A stretch of 46,004 nt of DNA from an uncultured Lentisphaerota bacterium (GCA_900320095.1 ONQZ01000016.1:1-46004); one strand, 5' to 3'. Positions 18,059 through 27,096 are shown, numbered from the stretch's first letter. The notes: a model not told the origin generated them from the letters alone. Numbers and translations are program-made.

Positions 18059-18103
18059 AAGATTCTCGGCGGTTACGTTTTCAGGTAGCCGCCATCAAAT
18101 CTT
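18059..18103 (+). other. Hairpin downstream of PFOR
   Basis: GGCGGTTAC (18068-18076) pairs with GTAGCCGCC (18085-18093) over 9 bp with one G-U. An outer AAGAT (18059-18063)/ATCTT (18099-18103) extends it across an internal loop. It lies between the PFOR stop and the DUF1848 gene. There is no T-run, so a 3' stability or processing role is as likely as termination. Confidence 0.5.
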
Positions 18104-18196
18104 CCTGCGTCGTCCTGTTTGCCTGTCTGCTGAAAACCCATCCGTTCGAATGAATATCGGTACCCTTGAAACCCGCAAGCTCGGAGGGGGAGAAGT

Positions 18197-19159
18197 GTGA
18201 TTATTAATACCGGCGGACGGACCGACACGGTCCAGTATTTTTCGGACTGGCTGCTGAACCGGTTCGCGGAGGGCTATGCGCTGTCCCGGAATCCGCTTTT
18301 CCCGGACAAAGTCACGCGCTGGGAGCTGGATCCCGAGGTCGTCGACTGCGTGGTGTTCTGCTCGAAGAACTACCGCCCGATCCTGCCGCGCATCCGCGAG
18401 ATCACGGACCGCTTCCGCACGTATTGTTTCTACACGATCACGGCGTACGGTCGCGACGTGGAGCCGGGCGTGCCAAGTATCGACGAAAGCATGGAGACGC
18501 TCGCCGAACTCGCCTCGGTCGTCGGGCGGGAGCGCGTCGCGTGGCGCTACGACCCCGTCCTGCTCACGAAGACGTACACCATCGAACGCCACAAGGACAC
18601 GTTCGCGCGCATGGCGGAACGCCTCGCGCCGCACATCGACAGCTGCGTCTTCAGTTTCGTGGAGATGTACAGAAAGGTCGAGGCGAACATGCCGGAGCTG
18701 GTCCCGCTGAACGACGCCTACCGGAACGAGCTCGCGGAATCCCTCGGCGCGACCGCCGCGCGGTTCGGATTCCCGATCCAGACCTGCGGCACCAACGGCG
18801 ATTACACGCGCTATGGCATCAGCTCCTCCGGGTGCATGACGCTCGATATCCTCGGCCGCGCCAACGGCGTGCAGTTTCGCAAGCTCAAGCACAAGGGTAT
18901 CCGCGCGGGCTGCCACTGCATCGAAACGCACGACATCGGCGCGTACGACACCTGCCTCAACGGCTGCAAATACTGCTACGCCAACCAGAACCCGCGCAAG
19001 GCGTTCGAGAACTTCAAATACCACGATCCGAAGTCCCCGCTCCTGCTCGGTCATCTCAAGCCCGAGGACACCGTCGTCCCCGGCGCGCAGAAATCCTTCC
19101 TCGCGTCCGCCCCCTCCGCCCGGAAAAAAGCCGACGACGCCCAGCCCGACCTATTTTGA
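18197..19159 (+). CDS. DUF1848 family protein (cysteine-rich, probable metal or Fe-S protein)
   Basis: 320 residues starting with GTG at 18197, supported by GGAGG 9 nt upstream. The start MIINTGGRTDTVQYFSDWLLNRF is typical of DUF1848 proteins. The C-terminal third holds the family cysteine signature: GCHC (~237-240), then DIGAYDTCLNGCKYCYAN (~244-261). The C-x3-C-x2-C-like spacing recalls Fe-S or radical-SAM-type sites, but the biochemical role of the family is not established as far as I know. It is a cytoplasmic protein with no signal peptide, and follows PFOR by about 200 nt, with a hairpin between. The C-terminal ~30 residues are Ala/Lys-rich and probably disordered. Confidence 0.8.
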   Translation: MIINTGGRTDTVQYFSDWLLNRFAEGYALSRNPLFPDKVTRWELDPEVVDCVVFCSKNYRPILPRIREITDRFRTYCFYTITAYGRDVEPGVPSIDESMETLAELASVVGRERVAWRYDPVLLTKTYTIERHKDTFARMAERLAPHIDSCVFSFVEMYRKVEANMPELVPLNDAYRNELAESLGATAARFGFPIQTCGTNGDYTRYGISSSGCMTLDILGRANGVQFRKLKHKGIRAGCHCIETHDIGAYDTCLNGCKYCYANQNPRKAFENFKYHDPKSPLLLGHLKPEDTVVPGAQKSFLASAPSARKKADDAQPDLF

Positions 19160-19187
19160 GCCGAGCCGGGACACAACTGCTTTTTAT

Positions 19188-19216
19188 TTGACTTTTCAAT
19201 GAACATGCGGTATAGT
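19188..19216 (+). promoter_or_regulatory. Strong sigma70-type promoter of the membrane-anchored hypothetical
   Basis: TTGACT (19188-19193), 17-nt spacer, TATAGT (19211-19216), about 56 nt before the chosen ATG at 19272. Confidence 0.7.
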
Positions 19217-19271
19217 ATCTGCATGACTGCCGCCTTTTGCTATGCCTAATAACGGAAAAGGACCGCTCTCC

Positions 19272-20519
19272 ATGCTGAACGAAAAACGGAAACTTCTGTT
19301 CATCATCCTTCTCGTCTTTCTGGCTCTGTTTATCCTCGCATTTGTGATCGGAAAACGCCATTCGGACATTTACGGGGTCGTCGTGGACGAACACGGCAGG
19401 CCGGTTGACAACGTTGAACTCCTAGTCTCATATCACGTGAAGCCTTCGGTACTCTTTAGGCTTCTCGGCGGTCACGATCCCTTCAATGATCCGTACGGAC
19501 GGGATGACCTCGAAAAATGGATCGTCAACGGAAAATTCCGCGTGCCGGACAGGCGTCTGTTCCTGGGCGGCAGTGCGAGAAGTCTGACCTTCCAAAAAGA
19601 TGGATATATCATGGAAGGATACAATTCCAAGACGAAATCGAGCTGGCACGGCATGCAGGTCGTGCTGCGGCAGCCGCCTCCGGAGCCGCCCAGAGTCCGC
19701 GAGATCAAGCACCTTGAAAACGGCCAGCTGGAATACAGTTTGAAATTGCAGCGGCGGAGCAGGATCGTTCTCCCCAGGATTGACCGGAAAGAGTGGAACC
19801 TGGGAGAAATGATGCGTCCGTTCGATCGTCCGTTTGATGCGGACTGGAATTATCTGGAACTGGACTTCAAGCGGGACGAACGGGGCGAGATCGTGTTCCG
19901 GGAGTTTCCGGGAGCCTTCAATTCCAGGGGCGAGACCGTGAAATACCCGGCGGCATTTGTCATCCGGCTCCTTTCCGACGACCCGGACGACGGCATGATC
20001 CCGGTCGGCGAGGGGGAATCCCTGGCGGAAAGGACGCATTATACCGGCGCGCACTGGACCAATCGTCCCCCGGAATACCTGCAGATCATCGAAGACAGTA
20101 AAAACGCCCGCCGCCGCCTGATGGACGATCTGACGGTCGCCCCGGACGACGGTTATACGCGCAGGGAGATCGAGATCCCCGTCGAGGAAATGGTCCGCAT
20201 CTGGGACCAGCAGATGTGGGCGGGGGTGCCTCCGGTGCAGGAAGCGTCCTGGTATCCGGTATACCGGTGTGCGCTCATCCGGGTCGGCGGCCGCTACGGG
20301 AAGTTCTTCCTGCATTTCATTGGTTCGAGACCGGAACGGGTGGACGCCTACTTCGGAAACGGGGCGGAATTCTACATGTCCTTTGACTGTGAAGTCTTCC
20401 TGAATCCGAAGGCGGGCGACCGGAATCTGACGGAATACGGCGAGATCCCCCGCAGGCGACACAGAGACCCGTCCCGTCCGCAGCCGGAAGACAAATGGAA
20501 ACGGCAATCCCGCCGGTAA
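19272..20519 (+). CDS. Membrane-anchored hypothetical protein with carboxypeptidase-regulatory-like N-terminal domain
   Basis: 415 residues from the ATG at 19272, preferred over an in-frame ATG 30 nt upstream because AAAAGGA lies 9 nt before it. Residues ~6-27 (LLFIILLVFLALFILAFVIG) form one N-terminal membrane segment or uncleaved signal anchor, so the rest is periplasmic. Next comes IYGVVVDEHGRPVDNVELLVSYH, which resembles the first strands of a carboxypeptidase-regulatory-like beta sandwich. The remainder (~100-400) is rich in Arg, Asp, Trp and Tyr, with no family I recognise, and ends in a basic tail. It has its own promoter, and the GH146-like gene further down has a separate one. Function unknown. 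Confidence 0.75.
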   Translation: MLNEKRKLLFIILLVFLALFILAFVIGKRHSDIYGVVVDEHGRPVDNVELLVSYHVKPSVLFRLLGGHDPFNDPYGRDDLEKWIVNGKFRVPDRRLFLGGSARSLTFQKDGYIMEGYNSKTKSSWHGMQVVLRQPPPEPPRVREIKHLENGQLEYSLKLQRRSRIVLPRIDRKEWNLGEMMRPFDRPFDADWNYLELDFKRDERGEIVFREFPGAFNSRGETVKYPAAFVIRLLSDDPDDGMIPVGEGESLAERTHYTGAHWTNRPPEYLQIIEDSKNARRRLMDDLTVAPDDGYTRREIEIPVEEMVRIWDQQMWAGVPPVQEASWYPVYRCALIRVGGRYGKFFLHFIGSRPERVDAYFGNGAEFYMSFDCEVFLNPKAGDRNLTEYGEIPRRRHRDPSRPQPEDKWKRQSRR

Positions 20520-20821
20520 GACGTCGTAGGAAACGGGGATCCCATGCGAGGGGGAATCATCAATTCAACATCAGTGCCGAGTTCAGATCCCGTCTGTTTA
20601 GAGTTAGGTATCGGCCTCCGTTTCCCATATCGGGCAAAATGATCAAAAAATATATGCTTTTCTTTAGAAAAGGAATAGCATAATTCAGGTTTTATAGTAT
20701 ATTATGTTTGAACGGGAAGGATGTCCGCGTGTTCGCGCGGCGCACCGTCCCGGGTCCGATTTGAACGTAACCAGCTACTTTCCATACCAACCCAACCACG
20801 CATGAATCAGGAGAACCAAAC
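20520..20821. other. Intergenic control region of the glycosidase pair
   Basis: About 300 nt without a gene. It holds the dyad and -10 described at 20657-20698 and a GC-rich leader hairpin: CCGCG (20725-20729) with CGCGG (20736-20740), inside an outer CGGGA/TCCCG pairing at about 20713-20752. No terminator with a T-run is seen after the upstream gene. Confidence 0.5.
20657..20698 (+). promoter_or_regulatory. Probable regulated promoter of GH146-GH43 operon
   Basis: A good -10, TATAGT (20693-20698), has no recognisable -35. At that place sits a perfect dyad CTTTTC TTTA GAAAAG (20657-20672) with further TATGC/GCATA pairing around it. A dyad replacing the -35 suggests a promoter dependent on an activator or a repressor operator. 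The transcript would have a ~115-nt leader before AGGAG and the ATG at 20822. Confidence 0.5.
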
Positions 20822-22726
20822 ATGAAACATGCAGCAGTCTTTGCCGCCGCCGCGATCTGCGCGGCCGCCGCGACCGCAGCCGTGAGCTGCGCCACAGCCG
20901 ATGACCAGCCCGCCGCCACCCCCGGGAAACTCACGTTCTATCCGTCCAGCGCGACGGACCTCGAGGACGGCCCGATGGCCGACCGCAGGAAAGTCAACGA
21001 AGTCTTCCTGACGGAAACGCTGAACCCCGACGCCCTGCTGTCGAAATTCCTGACCGTGGCGGGACTTGAGGCGAAGGCGCGCCCGTACGGCGGCTGGGAA
21101 GCGCGCGACATCGCGGGCCATTCGCTCGGCCACTACCTCTCCGCGCTCGGCATGGCGTACGCGCACGGCGGCAACGCCAAGGCGAAGGAACGCTCCGACT
21201 ATATCGTCGACGAGCTCGCGAAGTGCCAGGACAAGCTCGGCACCGGGTACGTCCACGCCGAGGACGAACGCTGGCTGAACGACCTCGAACGCGGCGTGGT
21301 GCGCCCGCAGCCGTTCAACCTGAACGGCGTCTGGGTGCCGTTCTACTCCATCCACAAAGTCTTCGCCGGCCTGCGCGACGCGTACCGTCTGACCGGCAAC
21401 AAGAAGGCGCTCGACGTGGAGAAGAAGCTCGCGGACCGCGTGATCGCCGCCCTGAGCAACCTCAGCCCCGAGCAGGTGCAGAACATGCTCCGCGCCGAGC
21501 ACGGCGGCATGCTCGAGGTCATGGTCGACCTCACCACGGACACCGGCGACAAGAAGTATTCCGAGGCCGGACGCCGTTTCTTCTTCGACAACCGCATCCT
21601 CGGCGCGATGGAGGACCAGCGCGACATCTTCAACGGCATCCACGCGAACACGCAGATCCCGAAGATCGCCGGCCTCGCCCGCCTGTACGAGGTCGAGGGC
21701 GACGAAAAGGCGCGCACCGGCGCCGAATACTTTTTCAACGAAGTCTCCACGAAGCGCTCCTACGCGAACGGCGGCCACAGCGAAAGCGAACATTTCTACG
21801 ACATGAACGACGTGGCGCGCACGCTGAAGCCGAACACCGCCGAGACCTGCAACTCCTTCAACATGGTCAAGATCGCCATGCACGTCTTCGAGTGGAACCA
21901 GAACACGAAGCCGATGGACTTCGCCGAGAAGGTGACGCTGAACCACATCGCCGCCAACATCGGCAAGGAACCCGGCGAATACGGCTACTTCCTCTCCCTC
22001 GGCTCGCCGCACTACAAAGTCTTCTCCACCGAGTTCAACTCCTGGTGGTGCTGCGTCGGGTCCGGCATGGAGAACCCGGAACGCTACACCGAGATCAGTT
22101 TCGCCACCGACGGCGCGTCCACCGTGGCCGTGAACCAGTACTGGGCCGCCGAACTGAAGGACGACAAGCTCGGCCTCGAACTTGAACTCAAGTCCGCGTT
22201 CCCGCTCTCGAAGACCGCCGAGATCAAGCTCGGCCTCAAGAAATCCAAAAAGTTCGCACTCGACCTCCGCAGGCCCGTCTGGGCGAAGCGGATGACCGTG
22301 AAGGTCAACGGCTCCGAGGTCAAGGCGGACGCCGACGAACGCGGCTACGTCGCCATCAGCCGCAAGTGGAAGGACGGCGACAAGGTCGAAGTCGAATTCG
22401 ACTTCCCGCTCTACAGCGAATCCCTCCCCGACGGCAAGCACGTCGCATTCTTCTACGGCCCGCTGCTCCTCGCCGCCGTGATCCCGCCCGCCGAGGGCAA
22501 GGCCGACCCCGCGCTCCGTCGTTACCGCGACCAGTGGGGCCCCGAGACGCACGAGCCGATCCCGACCGTGGCGGCCGCCGACGCCGAGACCGCGATCAAG
22601 GCGTTCAAGCCGGGGAAGAACTTCGGCGAATTCATCGCGAAGGGCAAGGACGGCGAGTTCACGCTGATGCCGCTCTTCAATATCTATCACGAGCACTACT
22701 CCGCGTATCTGCCGCTGGACAAGTAA
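20822..22726 (+). CDS. Secreted beta-L-arabinofuranosidase-type glycoside hydrolase (DUF1680; GH146/GH127-like)
   Basis: 634 residues. An Ala-rich signal sequence (~1-24) ends in AAVSC, which could serve as a lipobox, so a lipoprotein is possible. The mature part is the (alpha/alpha)6 barrel of DUF1680: GGWEARDIAGHSLGHYLSA (~81-99), LGTGYV, FYSIHKVFAGL (~177-187). The zinc/catalytic cysteine set is visible as ETCNSFNMVKIA (Cys ~343) and WWCCVGSGMEN (Cys410, Cys411). The CCVGSGMEN form is typical of GH146 rather than GH127. C-terminal beta domains follow. The family removes terminal beta-L-arabinofuranose from plant glycans. The next gene is a GH43 22 nt downstream, so the pair probably acts on arabinan or arabinoxylan outside the cytoplasm. 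Confidence 0.85.
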   Translation: MKHAAVFAAAAICAAAATAAVSCATADDQPAATPGKLTFYPSSATDLEDGPMADRRKVNEVFLTETLNPDALLSKFLTVAGLEAKARPYGGWEARDIAGHSLGHYLSALGMAYAHGGNAKAKERSDYIVDELAKCQDKLGTGYVHAEDERWLNDLERGVVRPQPFNLNGVWVPFYSIHKVFAGLRDAYRLTGNKKALDVEKKLADRVIAALSNLSPEQVQNMLRAEHGGMLEVMVDLTTDTGDKKYSEAGRRFFFDNRILGAMEDQRDIFNGIHANTQIPKIAGLARLYEVEGDEKARTGAEYFFNEVSTKRSYANGGHSESEHFYDMNDVARTLKPNTAETCNSFNMVKIAMHVFEWNQNTKPMDFAEKVTLNHIAANIGKEPGEYGYFLSLGSPHYKVFSTEFNSWWCCVGSGMENPERYTEISFATDGASTVAVNQYWAAELKDDKLGLELELKSAFPLSKTAEIKLGLKKSKKFALDLRRPVWAKRMTVKVNGSEVKADADERGYVAISRKWKDGDKVEVEFDFPLYSESLPDGKHVAFFYGPLLLAAVIPPAEGKADPALRRYRDQWGPETHEPIPTVAAADAETAIKAFKPGKNFGEFIAKGKDGEFTLMPLFNIYHEHYSAYLPLDK

Positions 22727-22747
22727 GCTCACAGGAGGGGGACAATC

Positions 22748-25147
22748 TTGATCTCCGCCGTGAAGAAGTTCACCGCCGCCGTGCTGGCGGTATGGACCGC
22801 CGTTTCCGCCTCGCTTTCGTTCGGGGCGGATAACGGCGACGGCACGTACACCAATCCGATCCTGTTCGCCGATTACCCCGACTCGGAGGTGATCCGCGTG
22901 GGCGACGATTTCTACTACCAGTCCTCGTCGTTCCACCTCGTGCCCGGCAATCCGGTCATGCACTCGCGCGACCTGGTGAACTGGGAACCGGCGGGGTTCT
23001 CCATTCCCGATTACAAAATCCTCAAAGACGCGCGCTACGATCTCGACGGCAAGCACGGGAACGCCTACGGGGCGGGCAGCTGGGCGCCGTCATTGCGTTA
23101 CCACGACGGCATGTTCTACTCCGTGTGCTATGTGTGGGACAACCGGCCGGAAAACAAGACCGGCGTGGACGGCGTGTTCCTAGTGTCGCGCGCGGAGAGC
23201 GTGGCGGGTCCGTGGAAGATGAATGCGATCCGGGCGAAGATGTACGATCCGGGGCTATTCTTCGACGACGACGGCCGCGTGTACGTGTTCCACGGGCAGA
23301 ACGACCTGAAGGTGACCGAGCTTGACGCCGGCTTGACGAAGGTCGTCACGCCCGAGAAGACGATCATCCGGGGGACGATCTGCGAGGGGACGCATGCCTA
23401 CAAGATCGACGGCAAATACTACCTCTTCAACCCAGGCGGCGGCAAACAGCACTGTTTCCGCTCGGACAGCGTCTACGGCCCGTACGAACACAAGGTCGTG
23501 TGCGATTCCCAGCTGACCTACGAGGGGTCCGGCCTGCATCAGGGCGGCCTCGTGCAGCTCAAAAACGGCGACTGGTGGGCGATCATCTTCCAGGACCACG
23601 GCAAGCTCGGACGCATCCCGTTCCTGCTGCCAGTGGAGTGGAAGGACGGCTGGCCCGAGGTGAAACCCGTCCTCACGTACAAAAAGCCCGCCGTGTCCGG
23701 GGTAAGCTCCGTCAGCCTCGACACTCCCGCCGCCCGCGGGATCAGCATGGACCGTTCGGGGAGGGCTTCCGCCGTCCGTAGAAACCGGGAGAACGGTCCT
23801 GACCGGTGGCGCAGCGACGAGTTCGGTTCGGGCAAGCTCGGCCTCCAGTGGCAGTGGAACCACCACCCCGCGGCGGACGGCTGGTCGCTCACGGAACGTC
23901 CCGGCTGGCTCCGCCTGAAGCCGCGGCGCACGTCAAACGCGATCCGCGAGACACAGAACGTGCTCGTCCAGCAGATCTTCGGACCGGGTGATTCCGCACA
24001 GGTCACGCTGGATTATTCGGGGCTGAAGGACGGCGACGTCGCCGGGCTCGGTCTCTTCTCCCAGCACTGCACGTTCGTTGCCGCCGTCCGCGAAAACGGC
24101 AAAACGCGTCTCGCCGTGATGCGCCAGCTGCAACGTGACGGCAAATACACCACGGAGGAACTTCAGTCCGTCGACCTCGACAACCTCGACCCGGACAACG
24201 AGACCAATACGACGAAGAAAGGGCAGGTCGTGATCCGTGCGGACATCCCGTTCCTTCAGTACGCCGTGCGGTATTCCTACAGCGTCGACGAGGGAAGGAG
24301 CTTCCGCGATCTGGGCGACTCGCTCGGTATGCCGTGCGAGTTCTTCTCCGACTGGCTGGCGATCCGCTACTGCCTCTTCTGCTATTCGCGGAAGGGAATC
24401 GGCGGGCACGCGGATTTCGACGAGTTCAAAACGGAGCAGAAGCTGTACGACTATCGAGGTGCAAACGACGGGATCACCTACCATGCCCAATTCTGCGATG
24501 CCTATCAGGATATGTCGAAGCCCGCGTTCGTGTGGGTGTCCGACCCTGACGCGCCGCCGAATCTTTACCTGAAGTGGCCGAACACTTCCCGCATCGGGAC
24601 CGGCATCCACGACGCGGCGTCATGGACGGAGGCGTTCGAGGCGAAGGAACGCCGCTGGCTCCTCTTCAGAGAGGTGCCATTTCAGGCCAGTAACGGCGCG
24701 GGTTTCACCATTCGGGCATCCGGCAAGGGCCGGATCGTCCTGCGCGCCTGTCGGGGTAAAGTCGGCGGCTATGTTGAACTCAGCAACGGCTACCTCTCCT
24801 GCACGCCCGGAACGTCGGACCTGTCCGGCGAATGCGAGGCGCCACAGGCTCTGCCGCCGGGTTCGCTGCCGATGAAAGAGATCCCCCTGCGGCGCGGGCT
24901 GACAGGCGAGTTCGCCGGCGAGAACGGGGAGGAAGTGGAGATCGGTTCCATCCAGGTCGATTCCGAGAAGATGAAATCCTACTTGATCTCGGCAGTCTTC
25001 AATCCGACCAAACTGGTTCCCGACCCCCGTCCGGGCCCGCACGGTTACATGTACCGCGCGTCGGCGGCTTGGCCGGTCCGCGTCGTTCTGGAACCGGAGG
25101 AAGGCTCGACTCTACGCTTCCGCAGCATGGAAGTCGTTACGCATTGA
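22748..25147 (+). CDS. Secreted GH43 glycosidase (beta-xylosidase/alpha-L-arabinofuranosidase type), multidomain
   Basis: 799 residues with a TTG start at 22748: AGGAGGGG (22733-22740) is correctly spaced and the signal peptide (KKFTAAVLAVWTAVSASLSFGA) begins right after it. The five-bladed propeller of GH43 occupies ~35-320 with the three acidic residues in NPILFADYPDSEVIR (base Asp ~41), YDPGLFFDDDG (~167) and ICEGTHAY (acid Glu ~213). Residues ~360-570 form the concanavalin-like beta-sandwich seen in beta-xylosidases (DEFGSGKLGLQWQWNHHP). A further C-terminal carbohydrate-binding-like module (~620-799) ends the protein. It is co-transcribed with the GH146-like gene and followed by a strong terminator. 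The exact linkage cleaved is not predictable. Confidence 0.9.
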   Translation: MISAVKKFTAAVLAVWTAVSASLSFGADNGDGTYTNPILFADYPDSEVIRVGDDFYYQSSSFHLVPGNPVMHSRDLVNWEPAGFSIPDYKILKDARYDLDGKHGNAYGAGSWAPSLRYHDGMFYSVCYVWDNRPENKTGVDGVFLVSRAESVAGPWKMNAIRAKMYDPGLFFDDDGRVYVFHGQNDLKVTELDAGLTKVVTPEKTIIRGTICEGTHAYKIDGKYYLFNPGGGKQHCFRSDSVYGPYEHKVVCDSQLTYEGSGLHQGGLVQLKNGDWWAIIFQDHGKLGRIPFLLPVEWKDGWPEVKPVLTYKKPAVSGVSSVSLDTPAARGISMDRSGRASAVRRNRENGPDRWRSDEFGSGKLGLQWQWNHHPAADGWSLTERPGWLRLKPRRTSNAIRETQNVLVQQIFGPGDSAQVTLDYSGLKDGDVAGLGLFSQHCTFVAAVRENGKTRLAVMRQLQRDGKYTTEELQSVDLDNLDPDNETNTTKKGQVVIRADIPFLQYAVRYSYSVDEGRSFRDLGDSLGMPCEFFSDWLAIRYCLFCYSRKGIGGHADFDEFKTEQKLYDYRGANDGITYHAQFCDAYQDMSKPAFVWVSDPDAPPNLYLKWPNTSRIGTGIHDAASWTEAFEAKERRWLLFREVPFQASNGAGFTIRASGKGRIVLRACRGKVGGYVELSNGYLSCTPGTSDLSGECEAPQALPPGSLPMKEIPLRRGLTGEFAGENGEEVEIGSIQVDSEKMKSYLISAVFNPTKLVPDPRPGPHGYMYRASAAWPVRVVLEPEEGSTLRFRSMEVVTH

Positions 25148-25180
25148 AGCGCCTCCACCACATGATCCCCTGAAAAACGG

Positions 25181-25212
25181 AAGCCCCGTGCAGAACATCG
25201 CATGGGGCTTTT
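25181..25212 (+). terminator. Rho-independent terminator after GH43
   Basis: AAGCCCC GTGC - 8-nt loop - GCAT GGGGCTT followed by TT: an 11-bp stem (one G-U) ending in a T-run at 25209-25212, 34 nt after the stop codon. The A-run on the other side may let it also stop panD transcripts coming from the right. Confidence 0.8.
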
Positions 25213-25245
25213 CAATGGCCGGAAACGAGGTGAAAAAGGGCGGGA

Positions 25246-25626
25246 TTACGATTCGATGACCTTCTTGCCGAGACGCTGCACGAGGACTTCGTTGTGTTCG
25301 CCGAGAACGACGATCTTCGGCGCGTGGGTCGCGGCTTCCTCCGGCGTGTAGTAGCCGAAACACATGATCGTCACGATATCGCCGACGCGGCCGAGGTGCG
25401 CCGCCGCTCCGTTGAGGCAGAAGACGCCGCTGCCGCGTTCGCCGGGGATCGCGTAGGTCTCCAGGCGGCTGCCGTTCGTGGCGTTCACGACGAGGATGCG
25501 TTCGTAGGGCAGGATGTTCGCCAGGTCCAGATAATCCGGGTCGATGGCGAGACTCCCCTCGTAATTGAGGTCGCACGCGGTGAGGCGCGCACGGTGGATT
25601 TTGCCTTTGAGAAGTTCCAGTGTCAT
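25246..25626 (-). CDS. panD: Aspartate 1-decarboxylase proenzyme
   Basis: 126 residues from the ATG at 25626, which has GGAGA upstream and lies downstream of the predicted transcription start; the longer frame would start before the promoter. The self-cleavage site is visible as NYEGSLAID (Gly24-Ser25), where the serine becomes the pyruvoyl group. KGKIHRARLT (catalytic Lys9 region), NATNGSRLETYAIPGERGSG and NGAAAHLGRVGDIVTIMCFGYY are all classic. The enzyme makes beta-alanine for pantothenate. It is monocistronic; panE is at the left end of the window. Confidence 0.96.
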   Translation of the reverse strand: MTLELLKGKIHRARLTACDLNYEGSLAIDPDYLDLANILPYERILVVNATNGSRLETYAIPGERGSGVFCLNGAAAHLGRVGDIVTIMCFGYYTPEEAATHAPKIVVLGEHNEVLVQRLGKKVIES

Positions 25627-25665
25627 GTTTTCGGTCGTCTCCGTGAGAAAGAGTTGAAATATATT

Positions 25666-25694
25666 AATATACACCGTATTCTGAAAAATACGAA
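25666..25694 (-). promoter_or_regulatory. panD promoter
   Basis: Minus-strand TTCGTA (25689-25694), 17-nt spacer, TATATT (25666-25671) preceded by GTG. The start would be about 33 nt before the panD ATG. Confidence 0.65.
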
Positions 25695-25733
25695 TCGAAT
25701 CCGTTTTTTTCGGCGATAACGCCCCCGGTGTGC

Positions 25734-25762
25734 AAAAAACGGGACGGCGTGGACCGTCCCGT
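25734..25762 (-). terminator. Rho-independent terminator of the chagasin-like gene
   Basis: On the minus strand ACGGGACGG/CCGTCCCGT form a perfect 9-bp stem with a 6-nt loop, followed by T6 (25734-25739 complement), 34 nt beyond the stop codon. Confidence 0.9.
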
Positions 25763-25795
25763 GAATCTGAACTTGATTTTGTGCCGGGGTATTGC

Positions 25796-27007
25796 TTACT
25801 CGACTTCGACCGTGACGCTGTAGTTCGTGTTGAACTCGGAATCGGGGTTCCACGGCTGCATGTAGGTGAGGTCGATCTTCGCCGTGCCCTTCTTCAGCGC
25901 GCGGTAGACGATGACGGTCGTGCCGCCGACGCCGAGCAGGCCGTTCGGATTCGGGCTCTGCATGTAGTCGTCCTTTTCGAGCTTGAGGATGTCCTTGTCG
26001 ACCTTGTCCGCCTTGGTCCAGCTGAATCCGGTGGTGATGTTGGATTCGAGCGAGAGGATGACGGTCCCGTCGACGGCGACCTTGACGGTCTTTCCGTTGT
26101 CCTTGTCGGTGAGGCGGATCTCCGCCTTCGCCGGGGCGGCGGCCTTTGCGTCGGCTTTGGCGCCGGCCGCGGGCGCAGCCGCGCCTTCGACCTCGACGGT
26201 GAGCTTGAACGTCTGGGCGGGTTCCTTGTCCTTTTCCCACGGACGCGCATAGCCGAGCGAGATGTCGGTCTTGCCGGGCGCGAGCGCCGTGAACGTGCAG
26301 AAATCATTGCCGCCGACGCCGACCATACCCGCCGGATGCTCGTCGACCGCGTATTCGATTTCGCCGGATTTGAGGACCTTCGCGTCGGTCTTGCCGGAGA
26401 CGATCGCCCAGGAATACCCCGTGGTGCGGTTGGATTTGAGCTTGACCCGGATGACGTCGCCGACCTTGATCTTGAGCGTCTTGCCGTTGTCGTCCCTGCC
26501 CATCTCGTAGGTTTTGGACGACGCGGTTTTCGTGTCGGCCGCGGGCGTGGCATCCGCTTCGGCGGCTTCCGCGACGATCTTCACGTTGAAGGTGCTGACC
26601 GGCGGCTTGTCCTGTTCCCACGGACGGCCGCAGCCGAACGTGAGCTCGGTCTTGCCGGGCGCTTTCACGAGGTAGCGGAACGTCGATTTGTCGCCGACTC
26701 TGACCACGCCGATCGCGAAATCCCTCACCTGCTGGTCTTTTTGTTCGAGCTCCAGCACGGAGTCCGAGCGGCCGGGCACTTCGCTCCACGCGTAGTAGTT
26801 GTCCGCGGCGTAGCTTTCCAGCTCGACCACGATGATCTCGCCGACTTTTGCCTTGATTTCTTTGTTCGCGTCGCCGGTGGTCACGCGGATCTCCACCGGG
26901 GCATCCTTGTCGGGCAGGTTCGGCTGAAGGTCCGCCTTCGGATCGGCGGCGGCGAGACCGACCGCGCCGAACAGCGCGGCCGCGGCGAGAAGCACAGTGT
27001 ATTTCAT
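25796..27007 (-). CDS. Secreted protein with three chagasin-like (MEROPS I42) cysteine protease inhibitor domains
   Basis: 403 residues. A signal peptide (MKYTVLLAAAALFGAVGLAAA) is followed by three tandem beta-sandwich units joined by Ala/Lys-rich linkers. Chagasin-type inhibitors block papain-family proteases with three loops: NPTTGY-W, GxGG and RPW. Unit 2 (~165-270) has NRTTGYSW, GVGG and ARPWE. Unit 3 (~295-403) has NITTGFSW, GVGG and MQPWN. Unit 1 (~35-145) keeps RPWE but its first loop is ADNYYAW and the GxGG loop is altered, so it is probably degenerate. It acts in the periplasm or outside. The gene has its own promoter and terminator and is divergent from the secretin pair. Most bacterial members have a single domain. 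Confidence 0.85.
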   Translation of the reverse strand: MKYTVLLAAAALFGAVGLAAADPKADLQPNLPDKDAPVEIRVTTGDANKEIKAKVGEIIVVELESYAADNYYAWSEVPGRSDSVLELEQKDQQVRDFAIGVVRVGDKSTFRYLVKAPGKTELTFGCGRPWEQDKPPVSTFNVKIVAEAAEADATPAADTKTASSKTYEMGRDDNGKTLKIKVGDVIRVKLKSNRTTGYSWAIVSGKTDAKVLKSGEIEYAVDEHPAGMVGVGGNDFCTFTALAPGKTDISLGYARPWEKDKEPAQTFKLTVEVEGAAAPAAGAKADAKAAAPAKAEIRLTDKDNGKTVKVAVDGTVILSLESNITTGFSWTKADKVDKDILKLEKDDYMQSPNPNGLLGVGGTTVIVYRALKKGTAKIDLTYMQPWNPDSEFNTNYSVTVEVE

Positions 27008-27096
27008 ATTGGATTCCTTTCCTGTATGTGGTTGAATGTTTTGATGGATGGTGATTTTCGGGTTCGTTCACAGAATTAGACGCAAAAACCCCGAAA

